This document shows positions 16,210 through 25,102 of a DNA stretch of 64,000 nucleotides, piece after piece. The notes beneath the pieces are model-generated. The model was given only the letters and a program-made list of their open reading frames with translations. It searched no databases and was not told the origin of the DNA. The position numbers were made by a program, and so were the translations under genes. The stretch comes from Candidatus Methylacidiphilales bacterium (GTDB lineage: Bacteria > Verrucomicrobiota > Verrucomicrobiia > Methylacidiphilales > CAZTYG01), in contig JANRJG010000038.1 in assembly GCA_033875315.1 (NCBI GenBank), positions 124,001-188,000 of the forward strand. Direction: 5' to 3'. Within the stretch, counting starts at the first letter, position 1. Every line of letters starts with the position of its first letter.

Positions 16210-16245
16210 GACCCGGAACCTATCCCAACCGCCCTCCCGGGGCAA
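16210..16245 (-). promoter_or_regulatory. putative promoter of rhomboid-like gene, leaderless type
   Basis: On the minus strand TTGCCC (16240-16245), 17-nt spacer, TAGGTT (16217-16222), 7 nt, ATG at 16209. No ribosome site. It would allow transcription of the rhomboid/Nudix pair independently of the secretion operon. Confidence 0.5.
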
Positions 16246-16289
16246 GACCGGAACAAAGACGCCTCCGGGCCCCGCCAAAAACCATATGT

Positions 16290-16322
16290 CTTGGCGAACT
16301 TCGGGTTCTTCGTGGTGAAAAT
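16290..16322. repeat. single 9-nt-period repeat copy downstream of gspD
   Basis: CTTGGCGAACTTCGGGTTC followed by TTCGTGGTGAAAAT: three 9-nt units (TTGGCGAAC, TTCGGGTTC, TTCGTGGTG) and the GGTGAAA tail. It has the same architecture as the inverted-pair modules but no partner is visible on the left. Confidence 0.5.
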
Positions 16323-16335
16323 GCCTTTACCCCGC

Positions 16336-18513
16336 TCAAGGCTGGGCGGGGGACAGGCCCCGGGGCGGCTTGGGGCGTTTGAGTTGGGTCCGGACCGGCT
16401 CGGTCTTCTGGGCCGCATCGGCCGCATCCGGGCTGAGGAGGTAGCGTTTCGCCTCCTCGTCACTCTTCTCACTCACCGACTCGCCCTGCCCGATGACGCG
16501 CGGCTGGATCATGACGATGAGTTCGTTGCGCGGACGGTTGATGTTGGTGGTCTTGAAAAGGTAACCCAACAGGGGGATGTCCTTGAGGATGGGAACACCG
16601 GTTTCCGTGCGGCTGGCCGTGTCCTCGATCAGGCCGCCGAGGATGACAGTGTTGTTGTTCCCCACCTTGATGGTGGTGTTCACCTCCTGGGTGCTGATGA
16701 CAGGAATTTCATTGCTGTCGACAATCTGGGTGTCGACGATGCTGTCGTTCTGCTGGGCGATCTGGAGCGTGACCTCGTTGTCGGAGTTGATCAGCGGGAT
16801 GACCTCCAGCTTGAGGACCACGTCCTCGTAATTGATGCTGGTGTTGGTGTTGCCCGTGCTGATGTCGGTGGTGCTCTGGGTCGGGACCGGCACGCGTCTG
16901 CCCGAAAGGATGACCGCTTTTTTGTTGTTGGAGGTGAAAACACTCGGACGCGACAAAACTTTGAAATTACGCGTCTCCTCGAAGGCCCGCACGTAGGCGT
17001 CGATGATGTCACCGAACGCGCCATAAACGGTCAACCCGTTGGCCGCCCCGACGAAGCTCGCCGCGCTGAGAAGCGATCCCGGGGCCGGGCGCAGCTTGGA
17101 CTGGCTGCTGGGAGTGACACTGGAACTGGCGATCCCGGAATTGTATTTGTTCAGGATGTCGACGCCGAACTCGGTCTCGCGGGTGAGGGTCAACTGGCCG
17201 ATGACCGTTGAAAGGAAAACCTGCCGGGGCTCGATGTCGAGACTGTCAAGGATGCTCGAGACTTTGTTGACGCTCTCCGGCGAGCCGATGATGAGGATGG
17301 CATTGGACCGCTTGTCGGCAATGAGGCGGGTCTTGCCCACGTTGAGCGAACGCGGGGCCTGGTCGTCGTCCGGACTCCCGAGCTGGTCGGATTTGTTGAT
17401 CCCGGAACCCGAGCCCGAACCGGAGGAGGACGATGATCCGCTCGTGCGTGAGTTTGATGTGGAACCGCTCTGGGGGGCTTTGGTGCCACCGGCGGAACCC
17501 GAGGAAGCCCCCTCCTTGACGTCCCCTTCCACTTCCGAGAGGAGCTCCCCGAGGACGGGCAGGACCTCGTCGGCGGCGACATACTTGAGCGGGCGGACAA
17601 ACGGTTTCTCGAGTTCCACCGCTTCATCGAACTGTTGGATTAATTGCTTGATAGGCGGAAAAGCCAGGGGCGAGCAGATGACCAGAATGCGGTTGGTGCG
17701 GCGGTCCGGGGTCAACTGGATGTCGCCGGAGAGGTAGTTGGCTTCGCTGCTGCCGGCCCCTTCCGCACCCGGAGTACCGGGGGGCAGGCCCTGGGGATTA
17801 CCTCCACCGGTCTGTTGTTGGTTCTGCTTGCGACCCTGGATGAGCTGGTTGAGCAGTTCCGCCACCCGTTCGGCATCGGCCCGTTCCAACTGGACGAATT
17901 CCCGGGTCAGCCGCGCCGGCGGCACGTCGGCCAGTTCCTTGAGCTTGAGGTATTGGCGGATGAGGGTGGAAGTATCGGTGACCAGCACCGCGCCCGCATC
18001 CTTCATTTCCACCAAACCAAAGTATGGATTCCCCGAGGCCGCCTGCTGCACCACTTGCATGAATTTGGACGTATCAATGTAGGTCAGCGGGACAAAGAAG
18101 CTGACCACCTGGTCGCCCGGGGGCAGGTCTTCCGCCCGGGTGAAGATGGGGATGCCTTCGGTGCGTGGCCCGCCCTTCTGGCCGACGTTCAGGACCTTGA
18201 CCGTGTTGTCGGGCCCGGGGACGAGGGAAAAGCCGTTGAGCAGGAGCGCGGCCTCGATCAAGCGTACGGCCTTGTCCTTGGGCACCGGTTCGGCCACGAC
18301 CAGGCGGATGAAGGGACCGGTGATGTTCTGGCCGCGCAGGATGGTTTTACCGGTGTATTGCTCATACAAACTCAGGACCGTTTCCACCGGGGCATTGGGC
18401 AGTTGCAACGGCACCATTTCCTGGGAGGTCGCCGGAGGATTCTGGGCCGGTAAAGAAGCGGCCAGAAGCAGGCCGAAGCAACCGGCGAAAAGGAAGCGGA
18501 GGGGAGATTTCAT
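16336..18513 (-). CDS. gspD: type II secretion secretin GspD
   Basis: A 725-residue outer-membrane secretin. Signal peptide at residues 1-22; N0 domain with VPLQLPNAPVETVLSLYEQY; N1-N3 domains between about 110 and 430, the last interrupted by a Ser/Gly-rich insertion (SGSSSSSGSGSGSG); then the secretin channel, ending with GVPILKDIPLLGYLFKTT and ELIVMIQPRVI. It forms the outer-membrane pore of the T2SS. The ATG at 18513 overlaps the stop of the upstream gene (ATGA). It is last of the secretion genes; a 126-bp gap follows. Confidence 0.93.
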   Translation of the reverse strand: MKSPLRFLFAGCFGLLLAASLPAQNPPATSQEMVPLQLPNAPVETVLSLYEQYTGKTILRGQNITGPFIRLVVAEPVPKDKAVRLIEAALLLNGFSLVPGPDNTVKVLNVGQKGGPRTEGIPIFTRAEDLPPGDQVVSFFVPLTYIDTSKFMQVVQQAASGNPYFGLVEMKDAGAVLVTDTSTLIRQYLKLKELADVPPARLTREFVQLERADAERVAELLNQLIQGRKQNQQQTGGGNPQGLPPGTPGAEGAGSSEANYLSGDIQLTPDRRTNRILVICSPLAFPPIKQLIQQFDEAVELEKPFVRPLKYVAADEVLPVLGELLSEVEGDVKEGASSGSAGGTKAPQSGSTSNSRTSGSSSSSGSGSGSGINKSDQLGSPDDDQAPRSLNVGKTRLIADKRSNAILIIGSPESVNKVSSILDSLDIEPRQVFLSTVIGQLTLTRETEFGVDILNKYNSGIASSSVTPSSQSKLRPAPGSLLSAASFVGAANGLTVYGAFGDIIDAYVRAFEETRNFKVLSRPSVFTSNNKKAVILSGRRVPVPTQSTTDISTGNTNTSINYEDVVLKLEVIPLINSDNEVTLQIAQQNDSIVDTQIVDSNEIPVISTQEVNTTIKVGNNNTVILGGLIEDTASRTETGVPILKDIPLLGYLFKTTNINRPRNELIVMIQPRVIGQGESVSEKSDEEAKRYLLSPDAADAAQKTEPVRTQLKRPKPPRGLSPAQP

Positions 18514-19217
18514 GGGTTGTTGGGGGGCGGGGTCACGGGTTTGGGTCGGATGATCAAGCGGCGTGGAGGTCTGGGCGTGGAGGACGTGCCGGCCGGCAAG
18601 CCGGGAATGGCGGCGGAAGTTCCCGGTGGACGGGCGGCCGGATTGACAGGGTTGGCCGGATTGGTATTTCCCGGCGCGGGAGCGGCCGGGGCCAGGGAGG
18701 CCAGCGAAGAAAGGTCCTGCTCTTGGAAAATCAATTCGGCCTCTTCGGTTCCGCGGGCAATCTTCACTTTGCTCTGGCGATAGTCCGTTTTGATGTCGGC
18801 GCTGACCAGACGGAGGTTGTGGGCGCTGCTTTCCCTCATCTTGACCACCGCCGTTTCCCCATTGGTCTTGTTGACGACAATGGCCACCGGCTCCCCGTTC
18901 ACCCGGCTGAGCGAAGTCAGCAGCCAATCGGCGGCGATGCCCGTCGGGGCGGCATTCGCCGCTTGGATCGATAATTCAAAGGGCGACCGCTGCCAGATGG
19001 ACCCGTAGTGATCCACTGTGACGCGTCCGGGGATGGGCGTCTGGGCAGATGGGATCGTGACCGGGGTCGAAGGAGCCGGAGCCGACGGGGCGGGGACCGG
19101 CGCCACGGCGGTCGACGGGGCGGTCCCTGCCGTCATTTCCGGCGGAAGGCCGGGCGGCAACTCCTGTGCGGACAGCACGGGAAAGCCCAACAATACAGTC
19201 ATCCACAAGTATTTCAT
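18510..19217 (-). CDS. exported Pro/Ala-rich protein of the secretion operon
   Basis: A 235-residue protein with a signal peptide (MKYLWMTVLLGFPVLSAQE), a Pro/Ala/Thr-rich segment (30-70), a compact domain (about 75-175, PGRVTVDHYGSIWQRSPFEL onward) and another Pro-rich, Arg-containing tail. No family was recognised. It sits exactly where GspC or PilP would be, between the GspM/PilO-like gene and gspD, and both junctions are 4-bp ATGA overlaps, so a periplasmic link between the inner-membrane platform and the secretin is a reasonable guess. This is inferred from position only. Confidence 0.72.
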   Translation of the reverse strand: MKYLWMTVLLGFPVLSAQELPPGLPPEMTAGTAPSTAVAPVPAPSAPAPSTPVTIPSAQTPIPGRVTVDHYGSIWQRSPFELSIQAANAAPTGIAADWLLTSLSRVNGEPVAIVVNKTNGETAVVKMRESSAHNLRLVSADIKTDYRQSKVKIARGTEEAELIFQEQDLSSLASLAPAAPAPGNTNPANPVNPAARPPGTSAAIPGLPAGTSSTPRPPRRLIIRPKPVTPPPNNP

Positions 19218-19789
19218 TTGGGATTCCCGGTTGGGTTCTGGGCCACGGAACCGGCCCTGTTGCCATACCATTTGCGCAACTGGGCCGAGCATTCCACCTG
19301 GCCCGCCTCCTTCAGGGGACGCAACTCCAGGAAGGTCACCTCGACGAATTCCCCCGGCTGTTGGACCATGGCCAGCCATTGGCCGACCTCTTTCAACGGC
19401 CCTTGGAACACCAGCTTGGCCCCCACACCGATGAACTCGCGGTCCTCCACCGGATCAAGCAGACCCTGCTGGCCGATGACCAGCTTGCGTTCGGCGGCCG
19501 ACTTCTGGAGTTGTTCCAGAAATTTCGGGCTGGCCTCGTTCGTCGAACCCGCGGGCCGCAATTCCGAGGCCAGCCAGGCCGCCCGTTGATTCCAAAGCTG
19601 TTTATCCGCAATCCAGCGACGGGCCTCGGCGATCTGTAACTTCACATTTTGCTGGCGCTTCACCATGGCAGCCTGGCGGGCGGCCAGCTCGTCCCACAGG
19701 AACCAGGCCCCGATGCCCACCACCACGACCAGGAAGACCATGCCCATGACCCGCTCCCGGGCGTTGAACTGGAAAAGGGACGCGCTCAT
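19214..19789 (-). CDS. GspM/PilO-like assembly platform protein
   Basis: A 191-residue bitopic protein: short cytoplasmic N-terminus, TM helix at residues 15-34 (MGMVFLVVVVGIGAWFLW), coiled coil at about 35-70, then a ferredoxin-like periplasmic domain (LVFQGPLKEVGQWLAMVQQ). This is the layout of GspM and PilO. It would pair with the GspL/PilN-like protein upstream. The ATG at 19789 overlaps the preceding stop codon. Confidence 0.78.
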   Translation of the reverse strand: MSASLFQFNARERVMGMVFLVVVVGIGAWFLWDELAARQAAMVKRQQNVKLQIAEARRWIADKQLWNQRAAWLASELRPAGSTNEASPKFLEQLQKSAAERKLVIGQQGLLDPVEDREFIGVGAKLVFQGPLKEVGQWLAMVQQPGEFVEVTFLELRPLKEAGQVECSAQLRKWYGNRAGSVAQNPTGNPK

Positions 19790-20982
19790 CGCCCCCCCTT
19801 TCCCTTGACCACAAACTGCGCGCTGCCGTTGGGCTGGATATTCGGCGGATCCATCTCCCAGACAAAAGCATCATGTCCCTTGAGGGCTTCGGCATAGGAA
19901 AAGGCCATGGTGGTGTCGGACGCTTCGCCCGTCAGCCGCAACTGACCATCCTTCCACTGGAACTCGGTCAAACGGACCCCGCTTGGCGGCAACAGGGCGG
20001 CCACGGCCCGCAGGTGTTCGAGGGGGAAAACTTCGGGATCCACCGTGCTTTCCAGCCGCCGCCATCGGCGGGCAATCTCCCGGATGCCCTCGGCCTCGTC
20101 CCGGAGGGCGGCATATTCGGATTCCAAGGAACGCAATTGCTGGAGCGACCAGAGCACCCGACCACCGGAAACCCCGAGCACCGCCAGCAACACCATGCCC
20201 AGGATGGCCGCCATCTGCCGGACTTGGCGGGCCCTCGATCTGCGCTGGCGCTGTAAAGCAACGGCAGGATGGATCACGTCGGCCCCCGTGGATGGCGGCA
20301 CCCAGGCTGGACGGGCTGACAGGACCACCGGCAGCCCCAGCTCACCCCGGAGGGCGTGCTCGGTCGCCGGATCGACCGCATCCCACAAGGTCACGCCCGC
20401 GAAAGATGGGACAAAGCCGCCTCGCTTCAACCCTTCGGCGATACAGGCGACATCCGTGGCCGCACCCACCGTCAAGGACGGGCCGCTGAAGGCCGAAAAG
20501 TAAACCGGACGCTTGCCCCGGGTGGCGACCAGAATCCATGCATTGCGCTCAAGGAACAGAACCAGCCGGTCGGCCGGCCACTCCAACGATTCCAAGGCGG
20601 TCGGGTAACTCCGGGCGGTGGCGTTGAAGTCTGCCTCCTTGACCTGGCGCGAAACCGCCACCGCCAGCACCATGGTCTTCTCCCCCTCACGCAGGATTTC
20701 GCTGACCCGCAGACTTTCCTCGTGGTAAACGCGCGGCCCGATCCCCTGCTTCTCCAATTGCAGACCGGCGGCCCCGGCAAAAGTTGTGGCATCGCTGCCG
20801 GTCAACCAAAGCGGCAACCCCACCAAATGACGCAAGGGCCAGACCATCCCATCGGCGCGGGCCGCGACCGGCTCTGATGCGAGGGACTCCCGCGAACCGC
20901 CTATCGGCCCCATGGTCCATCCAGCCGCTTCGGGTAGAAGCCAGATGTCCTGTCGCTTCTTGGATTTGGCGGCTGTGGTCAT
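19786..20982 (-). CDS. GspL/PilN-like assembly platform protein
   Basis: A 398-residue protein with a cytoplasmic actin-like N-terminal half resembling PilM/GspL (about 1-240), one TM helix (about 266-285, AAILGMVLLAVLGVSGGRVLW), a coiled coil and a periplasmic PilN-type domain (FPLEHLRAVAALLPPSGVRL). It would anchor the secretion ATPase to the inner membrane platform. The ATG at 20982 overlaps the gspK stop in ATGA; six upstream codons in frame are not needed. Assignment is from architecture and operon position. Confidence 0.78.
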   Translation of the reverse strand: MTTAAKSKKRQDIWLLPEAAGWTMGPIGGSRESLASEPVAARADGMVWPLRHLVGLPLWLTGSDATTFAGAAGLQLEKQGIGPRVYHEESLRVSEILREGEKTMVLAVAVSRQVKEADFNATARSYPTALESLEWPADRLVLFLERNAWILVATRGKRPVYFSAFSGPSLTVGAATDVACIAEGLKRGGFVPSFAGVTLWDAVDPATEHALRGELGLPVVLSARPAWVPPSTGADVIHPAVALQRQRRSRARQVRQMAAILGMVLLAVLGVSGGRVLWSLQQLRSLESEYAALRDEAEGIREIARRWRRLESTVDPEVFPLEHLRAVAALLPPSGVRLTEFQWKDGQLRLTGEASDTTMAFSYAEALKGHDAFVWEMDPPNIQPNGSAQFVVKGKGGR

Positions 20983-21938
20983 GGTCCCAAATGCTCCCAA
21001 CGGGACACGGTTTGGCGCGAATCCGTCCCCCGGTTGGCGATTTCATAGATGGTAACCTTCCTTCCCCCGACAACTCCAGTGGATTCGAAACGGAACAGTT
21101 TCCCTCCCACCGTGACGGCCCCCTTCAGGCCCTCGGCTTCTTCTGCCCCGACCCCGAGTACACGCAAAGCCTGGTCCGCACTCTCAAATTTGATGTCGTC
21201 GTCCGTCCCGTCCGTCCGGTCGCGGCCCTGGCGTGTGCGCACAAACCGCTCGGCCTCGCCGGGTGTCACCCCGCAGACCACTTCGATCAACTCGGCCGGG
21301 GCATCCTGCAAATCCAACCCTCCCTGGGCATGGAGGCTGAACGAATCCTCCCAGCCCGGGTGGGCCTCATCGAGCAACTCCGCCACTCCCAATACTTCCC
21401 GCACTTCCTCGATGGTCTGGAACGGACGGTTGAGGGGATAGGCCGCCAGCCCGGCCTCCAAGTAAGCATCCCGTTCCGCTCCGTCGATCCGTGTCAACCC
21501 GTCCCCATCCACCCAGTCGGCCATGCGGTCACGCACCGTCTCGGCCTCTTCCAGTTTCATCCCCCAGGAATTGAGCAGGCGGACGAGTGTGATGTCATCG
21601 TCCTTGGCCAGGAGGGCATTGAGGTTCAGCCGCGCCCCTTCCGAAGTAAACACCACCTCGCGGCTCGCGTTGCCTCCATCTTCCTCGTATTTCAAGAGCG
21701 GGGAATCGCGCTCGATCTCGGGATGGCGGGCCAGGGCCAGGCCGCTTTCCGCCAGCAAACGGGCGCGCACGGTGCGGTTTTCCACGGTGGCTTGTTCGAC
21801 ATCGAGGCTGAGCAACCCGTAAACCTTCACCAGAATGGCCGAAAGCATGATCACCGCCCATAGGATCAACAACAGGATTGCCCCACGCCGGCCGCGGCGC
21901 ACTCCGGCAACAGGAATGGGGTGGGCCTCCGGCTTCAT
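20979..21938 (-). CDS. gspK: type II secretion minor pseudopilin GspK
   Basis: A 319-residue protein with a short basic leader, a prepilin-like hydrophobic helix (RRGAILLLILWAVIMLSAIL) lacking Glu at position +5 as usual for GspK, followed by the family motifs ARLLAESGLALA, RLNLNALL and a helix-hairpin-helix-like region (FQTIEEVREVLGVAE). GspK caps the pseudopilus. ATGA overlaps join it to both neighbours. Confidence 0.9.
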   Translation of the reverse strand: MKPEAHPIPVAGVRRGRRGAILLLILWAVIMLSAILVKVYGLLSLDVEQATVENRTVRARLLAESGLALARHPEIERDSPLLKYEEDGGNASREVVFTSEGARLNLNALLAKDDDITLVRLLNSWGMKLEEAETVRDRMADWVDGDGLTRIDGAERDAYLEAGLAAYPLNRPFQTIEEVREVLGVAELLDEAHPGWEDSFSLHAQGGLDLQDAPAELIEVVCGVTPGEAERFVRTRQGRDRTDGTDDDIKFESADQALRVLGVGAEEAEGLKGAVTVGGKLFRFESTGVVGGRKVTIYEIANRGTDSRQTVSRWEHLGP

Positions 21939-22582
21939 GACGGGGGGGCCTGTGCCGCCACCGGAGCCCGCGGCACCACTTCCATCACCTGCACCAGTTC
22001 CGGGCGGCCCAGACGGCGCAGGGTCAGCTCGACCACTGTCGGCCGCACCCCCCCATCCTGCCAGTCCTCCTGCCAGGATTGGGAACGCGCATCAAAAAAA
22101 CGCCAGCTCAACATCTCCAGGTCGTCGATCAAGACCAACGGCACCGGCTTCTCCCCCACTTTCGTCACCCGGTTGAACGCGGTCAACTGCACGCACATCA
22201 ACCCGCCCGGGCGACGTTCCGCGTCCATCACCACCCGTTGGCGCACAAAGGACACCTGTCCGAAGCCCAGGATGCGCCCCGGCTCGTCGATCACCAGCCG
22301 CTGCACCGGCGGCGACGCGGCCCGGTCGTTCAGGACCTGCAGGGTCGCGTTGGAGGGCAGATTGCGGAACGTTTCCCGCATCAGTTCAACAAAAGAATAG
22401 ACAATGGCGTCATCATCCCGCACCCGCGCCACCCGCACCGAAGTCTCCATCGAGGTGCGAATGGTCAGCAGCACCCCGCCGGCGATCGCCACCAGGATGG
22501 CCATGGCCAACACCACCTCAAAGAGGGTCATGCCTCCGGCCCTCCCTCTTCTTCCGACTCCCGGGGTATGGACACTTCGCAT
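21935..22582 (-). CDS. gspJ: prepilin-type minor pseudopilin, GspJ-like
   Basis: A 215-residue protein with the prepilin peptidase site RAGG|MTLFEVVLAMAILV (Gly at -1, Glu at +5) starting near residue 16 and a C-terminal beta-rich domain. Position directly before gspK and the length suggest GspJ; GspI or another minor pseudopilin is possible. The ATG at 22582 is preceded by TAATAT 8 nt upstream and TTGGCG 17 nt above, making it the first gene of the operon. No prepilin peptidase, ATPase (gspE), GspF or major pseudopilin gene is in the window. Confidence 0.82.
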   Translation of the reverse strand: MRSVHTPGVGRRGRAGGMTLFEVVLAMAILVAIAGGVLLTIRTSMETSVRVARVRDDDAIVYSFVELMRETFRNLPSNATLQVLNDRAASPPVQRLVIDEPGRILGFGQVSFVRQRVVMDAERRPGGLMCVQLTAFNRVTKVGEKPVPLVLIDDLEMLSWRFFDARSQSWQEDWQDGGVRPTVVELTLRRLGRPELVQVMEVVPRAPVAAQAPPS

Positions 22583-22619
22583 GTCTAGCCATATTAGCCC
22601 CTTCCCCGTCCCCCGCCAA
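22583..22619 (-). promoter_or_regulatory. putative promoter of the type II secretion operon, leaderless type
   Basis: On the minus strand TTGGCG (22614-22619), 17-nt spacer, consensus-like TAATAT (22591-22596), 8 nt, ATG at 22582. No Shine-Dalgarno sequence fits in the leader. Confidence 0.6.
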
Positions 22620-22706
22620 ACGTTTCCGACGACCGTCCACGGCTCCCGGGCTTCCGGCTTGCCTCCGGCGTCGGTTCTGGGACGCTTCCTCCCCCTTCCG
22701 CATCCC

Positions 22707-24293
22707 ATGAGCCTGCCCCAGCAAATCCAGCGCCGCCGCACCTTCGCCATCATCTCCCACCCGGATGCCGGCAAAACCACCCTCACGGAAAAACTCCTCC
22801 TTTACGGCGGCGCCCTCTCGCTTGCCGGCTCGGTCACCGCCCGCAAGAACCAGCGCGCCACCACCTCCGACTGGATGGAGCTGGAAAAAAAACGTGGCAT
22901 CTCCATCTCCTCCACCGTGCTCCAGTTCGAATACGGCGGCTGCGTGGTCAACCTCCTCGACACCCCGGGCCACAAGGACTTCTCCGAGGATACCTACCGC
23001 GTCCTCACCGCCGTCGACGCCGCCATCATGGTCATCGATGCCGGCAAGGGGATCGAGACCCAGACCCGCAAGCTCTTCGAAGTCTGCCGCCAGCGCGGCG
23101 TCCCCATCTTCACCTTCATGAACAAACTCGACCGCCCCGCCCGCGAGCCGCTCACGCTCCTCGACGAGCTCGAGTCCGTCCTCGGCATCGGCGCCTGCGC
23201 CATGAACTGGCCCCTCGGCGCCGGACCCGAATTCCGCGGGGTCTTCGACCGCCGGACGCAGGAAATGCACCTCTTCGAGCGCACCGCCCACGGGGCCTAC
23301 CGCGCCCCGGTCAAAGTCGGCGGTTTGGACGACAGCTTCGTCAAGGAACACACCGACCCCGCTTCCCTCGCCCAAGCCGTCGAGGAACTCACCATGCTCG
23401 ACGGGGCCGGCCACGCCTTCGACCGCGCAGCGGTCGAGCGCGGCGAACTGACCCCGGTCTTCTTCGGCAGCGCCAGCAACAATTTCGGGGTGCAGTTGCT
23501 CCTCGACGCCTTCCTCGAGCTTTCCCCGCCACCGCGCCCGCGCAAATCCCGCGACCGTGTCATCGACCCCGCGGAAAACGCCTTTGCCGGGTTTGTCTTC
23601 AAGATCCAGGCCAACATGGACCCCCGCCACCGCGACCGCATCTACTTCATCCGCGTCGTTTCGGGCAAATTCGAGCGCGACATGCAGGTCACCCACACCC
23701 GCACCGGAAAGAAAGTCCGCCTCTCCAATTCCCAACGCCTCTTCGCCCAGGAACGGGAAACCGTCGACGAATCCTACGCCGGCGACGTCGTCGGTATCGT
23801 CGGCAACCACGACTTCCAGATCGGTGACGCCCTGGCAGAAAAGCCCGACGTCTTCTTTGACGAAATCCCCCGTTTCGCCCCGGAATGCTTCGCATTCCTC
23901 CACAACCCCTCGACCGCGCAATCCAAGCGCTTCCGCGAGGGCCTGACCCAGCTCCTGGCCGAGGGCGTGGTCCAGGGGTTCTCCCAGCCCCACGCCGCCC
24001 AGCGGATTGCTTTGTTAGGTGCGGTCGGCCCCCTCCAGTTCGAGGTCGTACAATACCGGCTGGAGAGCGAGTACGGGGCCTTGTCCCGTGTGGAACCCGC
24101 CCCCTGGCGGCACATCCGTTGGATCCGCTCGGCCGAAGGCGGCGACCCCTGGCAATGCGACCTGCCGACCGGCGTCAGTCTGGCCCTGGATGCCGAAGAA
24201 CGCCCGGTGGCCCTCTTTCCTGAAACCTGGCCGATCAAATTCTTTTCCGAACGCAATCCGGCCTGGGAAACCTCGGCCTCCCCCTTCAAGTAA
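22707..24293 (+). CDS. prfC: peptide chain release factor 3
   Basis: A 528-residue translational GTPase that removes RF1/RF2 from the ribosome after termination; the E. coli protein has 529 residues. G-motifs are intact: AIISHPDAGKTTLTEKLLLY (P-loop), TTSDWMELEKKRGISI (switch I), DTPGHKDFSEDTYR and FMNKLDRPARE. The C-terminal half has the RF3-specific PVFFGSASNNFGV and GAVGPLQFEVVQYRLESEYG. The start at 22707 gives the family N-terminus MSLPQQIQRRRTFAIISH; in-frame codons above it are not conserved. Divergent from the secretion operon. Confidence 0.95.
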   Translation: MSLPQQIQRRRTFAIISHPDAGKTTLTEKLLLYGGALSLAGSVTARKNQRATTSDWMELEKKRGISISSTVLQFEYGGCVVNLLDTPGHKDFSEDTYRVLTAVDAAIMVIDAGKGIETQTRKLFEVCRQRGVPIFTFMNKLDRPAREPLTLLDELESVLGIGACAMNWPLGAGPEFRGVFDRRTQEMHLFERTAHGAYRAPVKVGGLDDSFVKEHTDPASLAQAVEELTMLDGAGHAFDRAAVERGELTPVFFGSASNNFGVQLLLDAFLELSPPPRPRKSRDRVIDPAENAFAGFVFKIQANMDPRHRDRIYFIRVVSGKFERDMQVTHTRTGKKVRLSNSQRLFAQERETVDESYAGDVVGIVGNHDFQIGDALAEKPDVFFDEIPRFAPECFAFLHNPSTAQSKRFREGLTQLLAEGVVQGFSQPHAAQRIALLGAVGPLQFEVVQYRLESEYGALSRVEPAPWRHIRWIRSAEGGDPWQCDLPTGVSLALDAEERPVALFPETWPIKFFSERNPAWETSASPFK

Positions 24294-24308
24294 CCACACC
24301 GGACACCG

Positions 24309-25067
24309 TCAATGGCGGCCCAATCCGGCCGGACGGAGCCTCCTCCAGCAGGCAAGCCCCAACACACCCAGACCTAACAAACCAAAACTTCCCGGCTCGG
24401 GAACGGCCACGGCGGTGAGCTGGACATCATCGAAGTCGACCTCGTTGTCCACCCCGGCGGCGTTGGTGGCATTCAAACTGGTCAGGCGGATGCCCAGCGC
24501 CTGTGACGGGGTCACCGATACCCCGGTGGTGAAGGTGACCGTGCTCAAAGCCCAGGCGCCTTCGGCGATGCTCAGGCTGTTGTTGTCGGAGGCGATGACC
24601 GACCCGGCCGCCAGAAGATCGACGCGGTAGCCGGGGAAATTGGAGAGATTGTAAAAGGTGTTGTTCTGGGACGTTCCCGAGGTGATGTTGCCGACCCGTA
24701 CGGTCAGGGAGTATTGCGTATTGGCCTGGAGGGTGTCGGTCAGTGTCTGTTGGTAACCATAGACGCCCGCCGCCTTGCTCCCGCTGTTGAAAAGAATGGC
24801 CACGCGGCTGCCCTGCGGGGCCGGCACCGGGAAAAACTGCACGCCGTTCGGCTGCAACGTGCCGGTATACACCGTGCTTTGGTTGACCAGGCTGTTGGGG
24901 TCGTAAAGGGCCCAGCCCGCGGGCGTGCCAAAGGTGAATTCCTGGAACACCGTCTGCCCGGATGTGTTCTCGAAACCTGGATTTTGAATGATGAGATTGA
25001 CGGCGGGGAGACGGACCGGATTAGAGACCAATGCCAAGATGGATAAAGCGAGGAGCCGCTTCTTCAT
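24309..25067 (-). CDS. PEP-CTERM domain protein
   Basis: A 252-residue exported protein. Signal peptide at residues 1-22 (MKKRLLALSILALVSNPVRL), a beta-sandwich-like body starting LIIQNPGFENTSGQTV that resembles the carbohydrate-binding-like domain common in such proteins (NxGFE motif, later DFDDVQLTAV), and the sorting signal VPEPGSFGLLGLGVLGLACW followed by RRLRPAG. Unlike the protein at 5449 its base composition matches the surroundings. ATG at 25067 has TAAAAT 6 nt upstream and no ribosome site; a TTG one codon earlier is also in frame. Ends 15 bp from prfC (convergent). Confidence 0.88.
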   Translation of the reverse strand: MKKRLLALSILALVSNPVRLPAVNLIIQNPGFENTSGQTVFQEFTFGTPAGWALYDPNSLVNQSTVYTGTLQPNGVQFFPVPAPQGSRVAILFNSGSKAAGVYGYQQTLTDTLQANTQYSLTVRVGNITSGTSQNNTFYNLSNFPGYRVDLLAAGSVIASDNNSLSIAEGAWALSTVTFTTGVSVTPSQALGIRLTSLNATNAAGVDNEVDFDDVQLTAVAVPEPGSFGLLGLGVLGLACWRRLRPAGLGRH

Positions 25068-25102
25068 CAAAAAATTTTAGCCAAAAAAGGCTAGGGAGTC
25101 AA
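25068..25102 (-). promoter_or_regulatory. putative promoter of PEP-CTERM gene overlapping the end of yebC
   Basis: On the minus strand TTGACT (25097-25102), 17-nt spacer, TAAAAT (25074-25079), 6 nt, ATG at 25067. TTGACT forms the Leu-Thr codons just before the yebC stop codon. The spacer contains TAGCC-TTTTTT-GGCTA, a small hairpin. Confidence 0.6.

Noticed and set aside
22518-23993. 491-codon frame antisense to prfC
   Set aside because: Lies wholly opposite RF3, low-complexity acidic product, no ribosome site.
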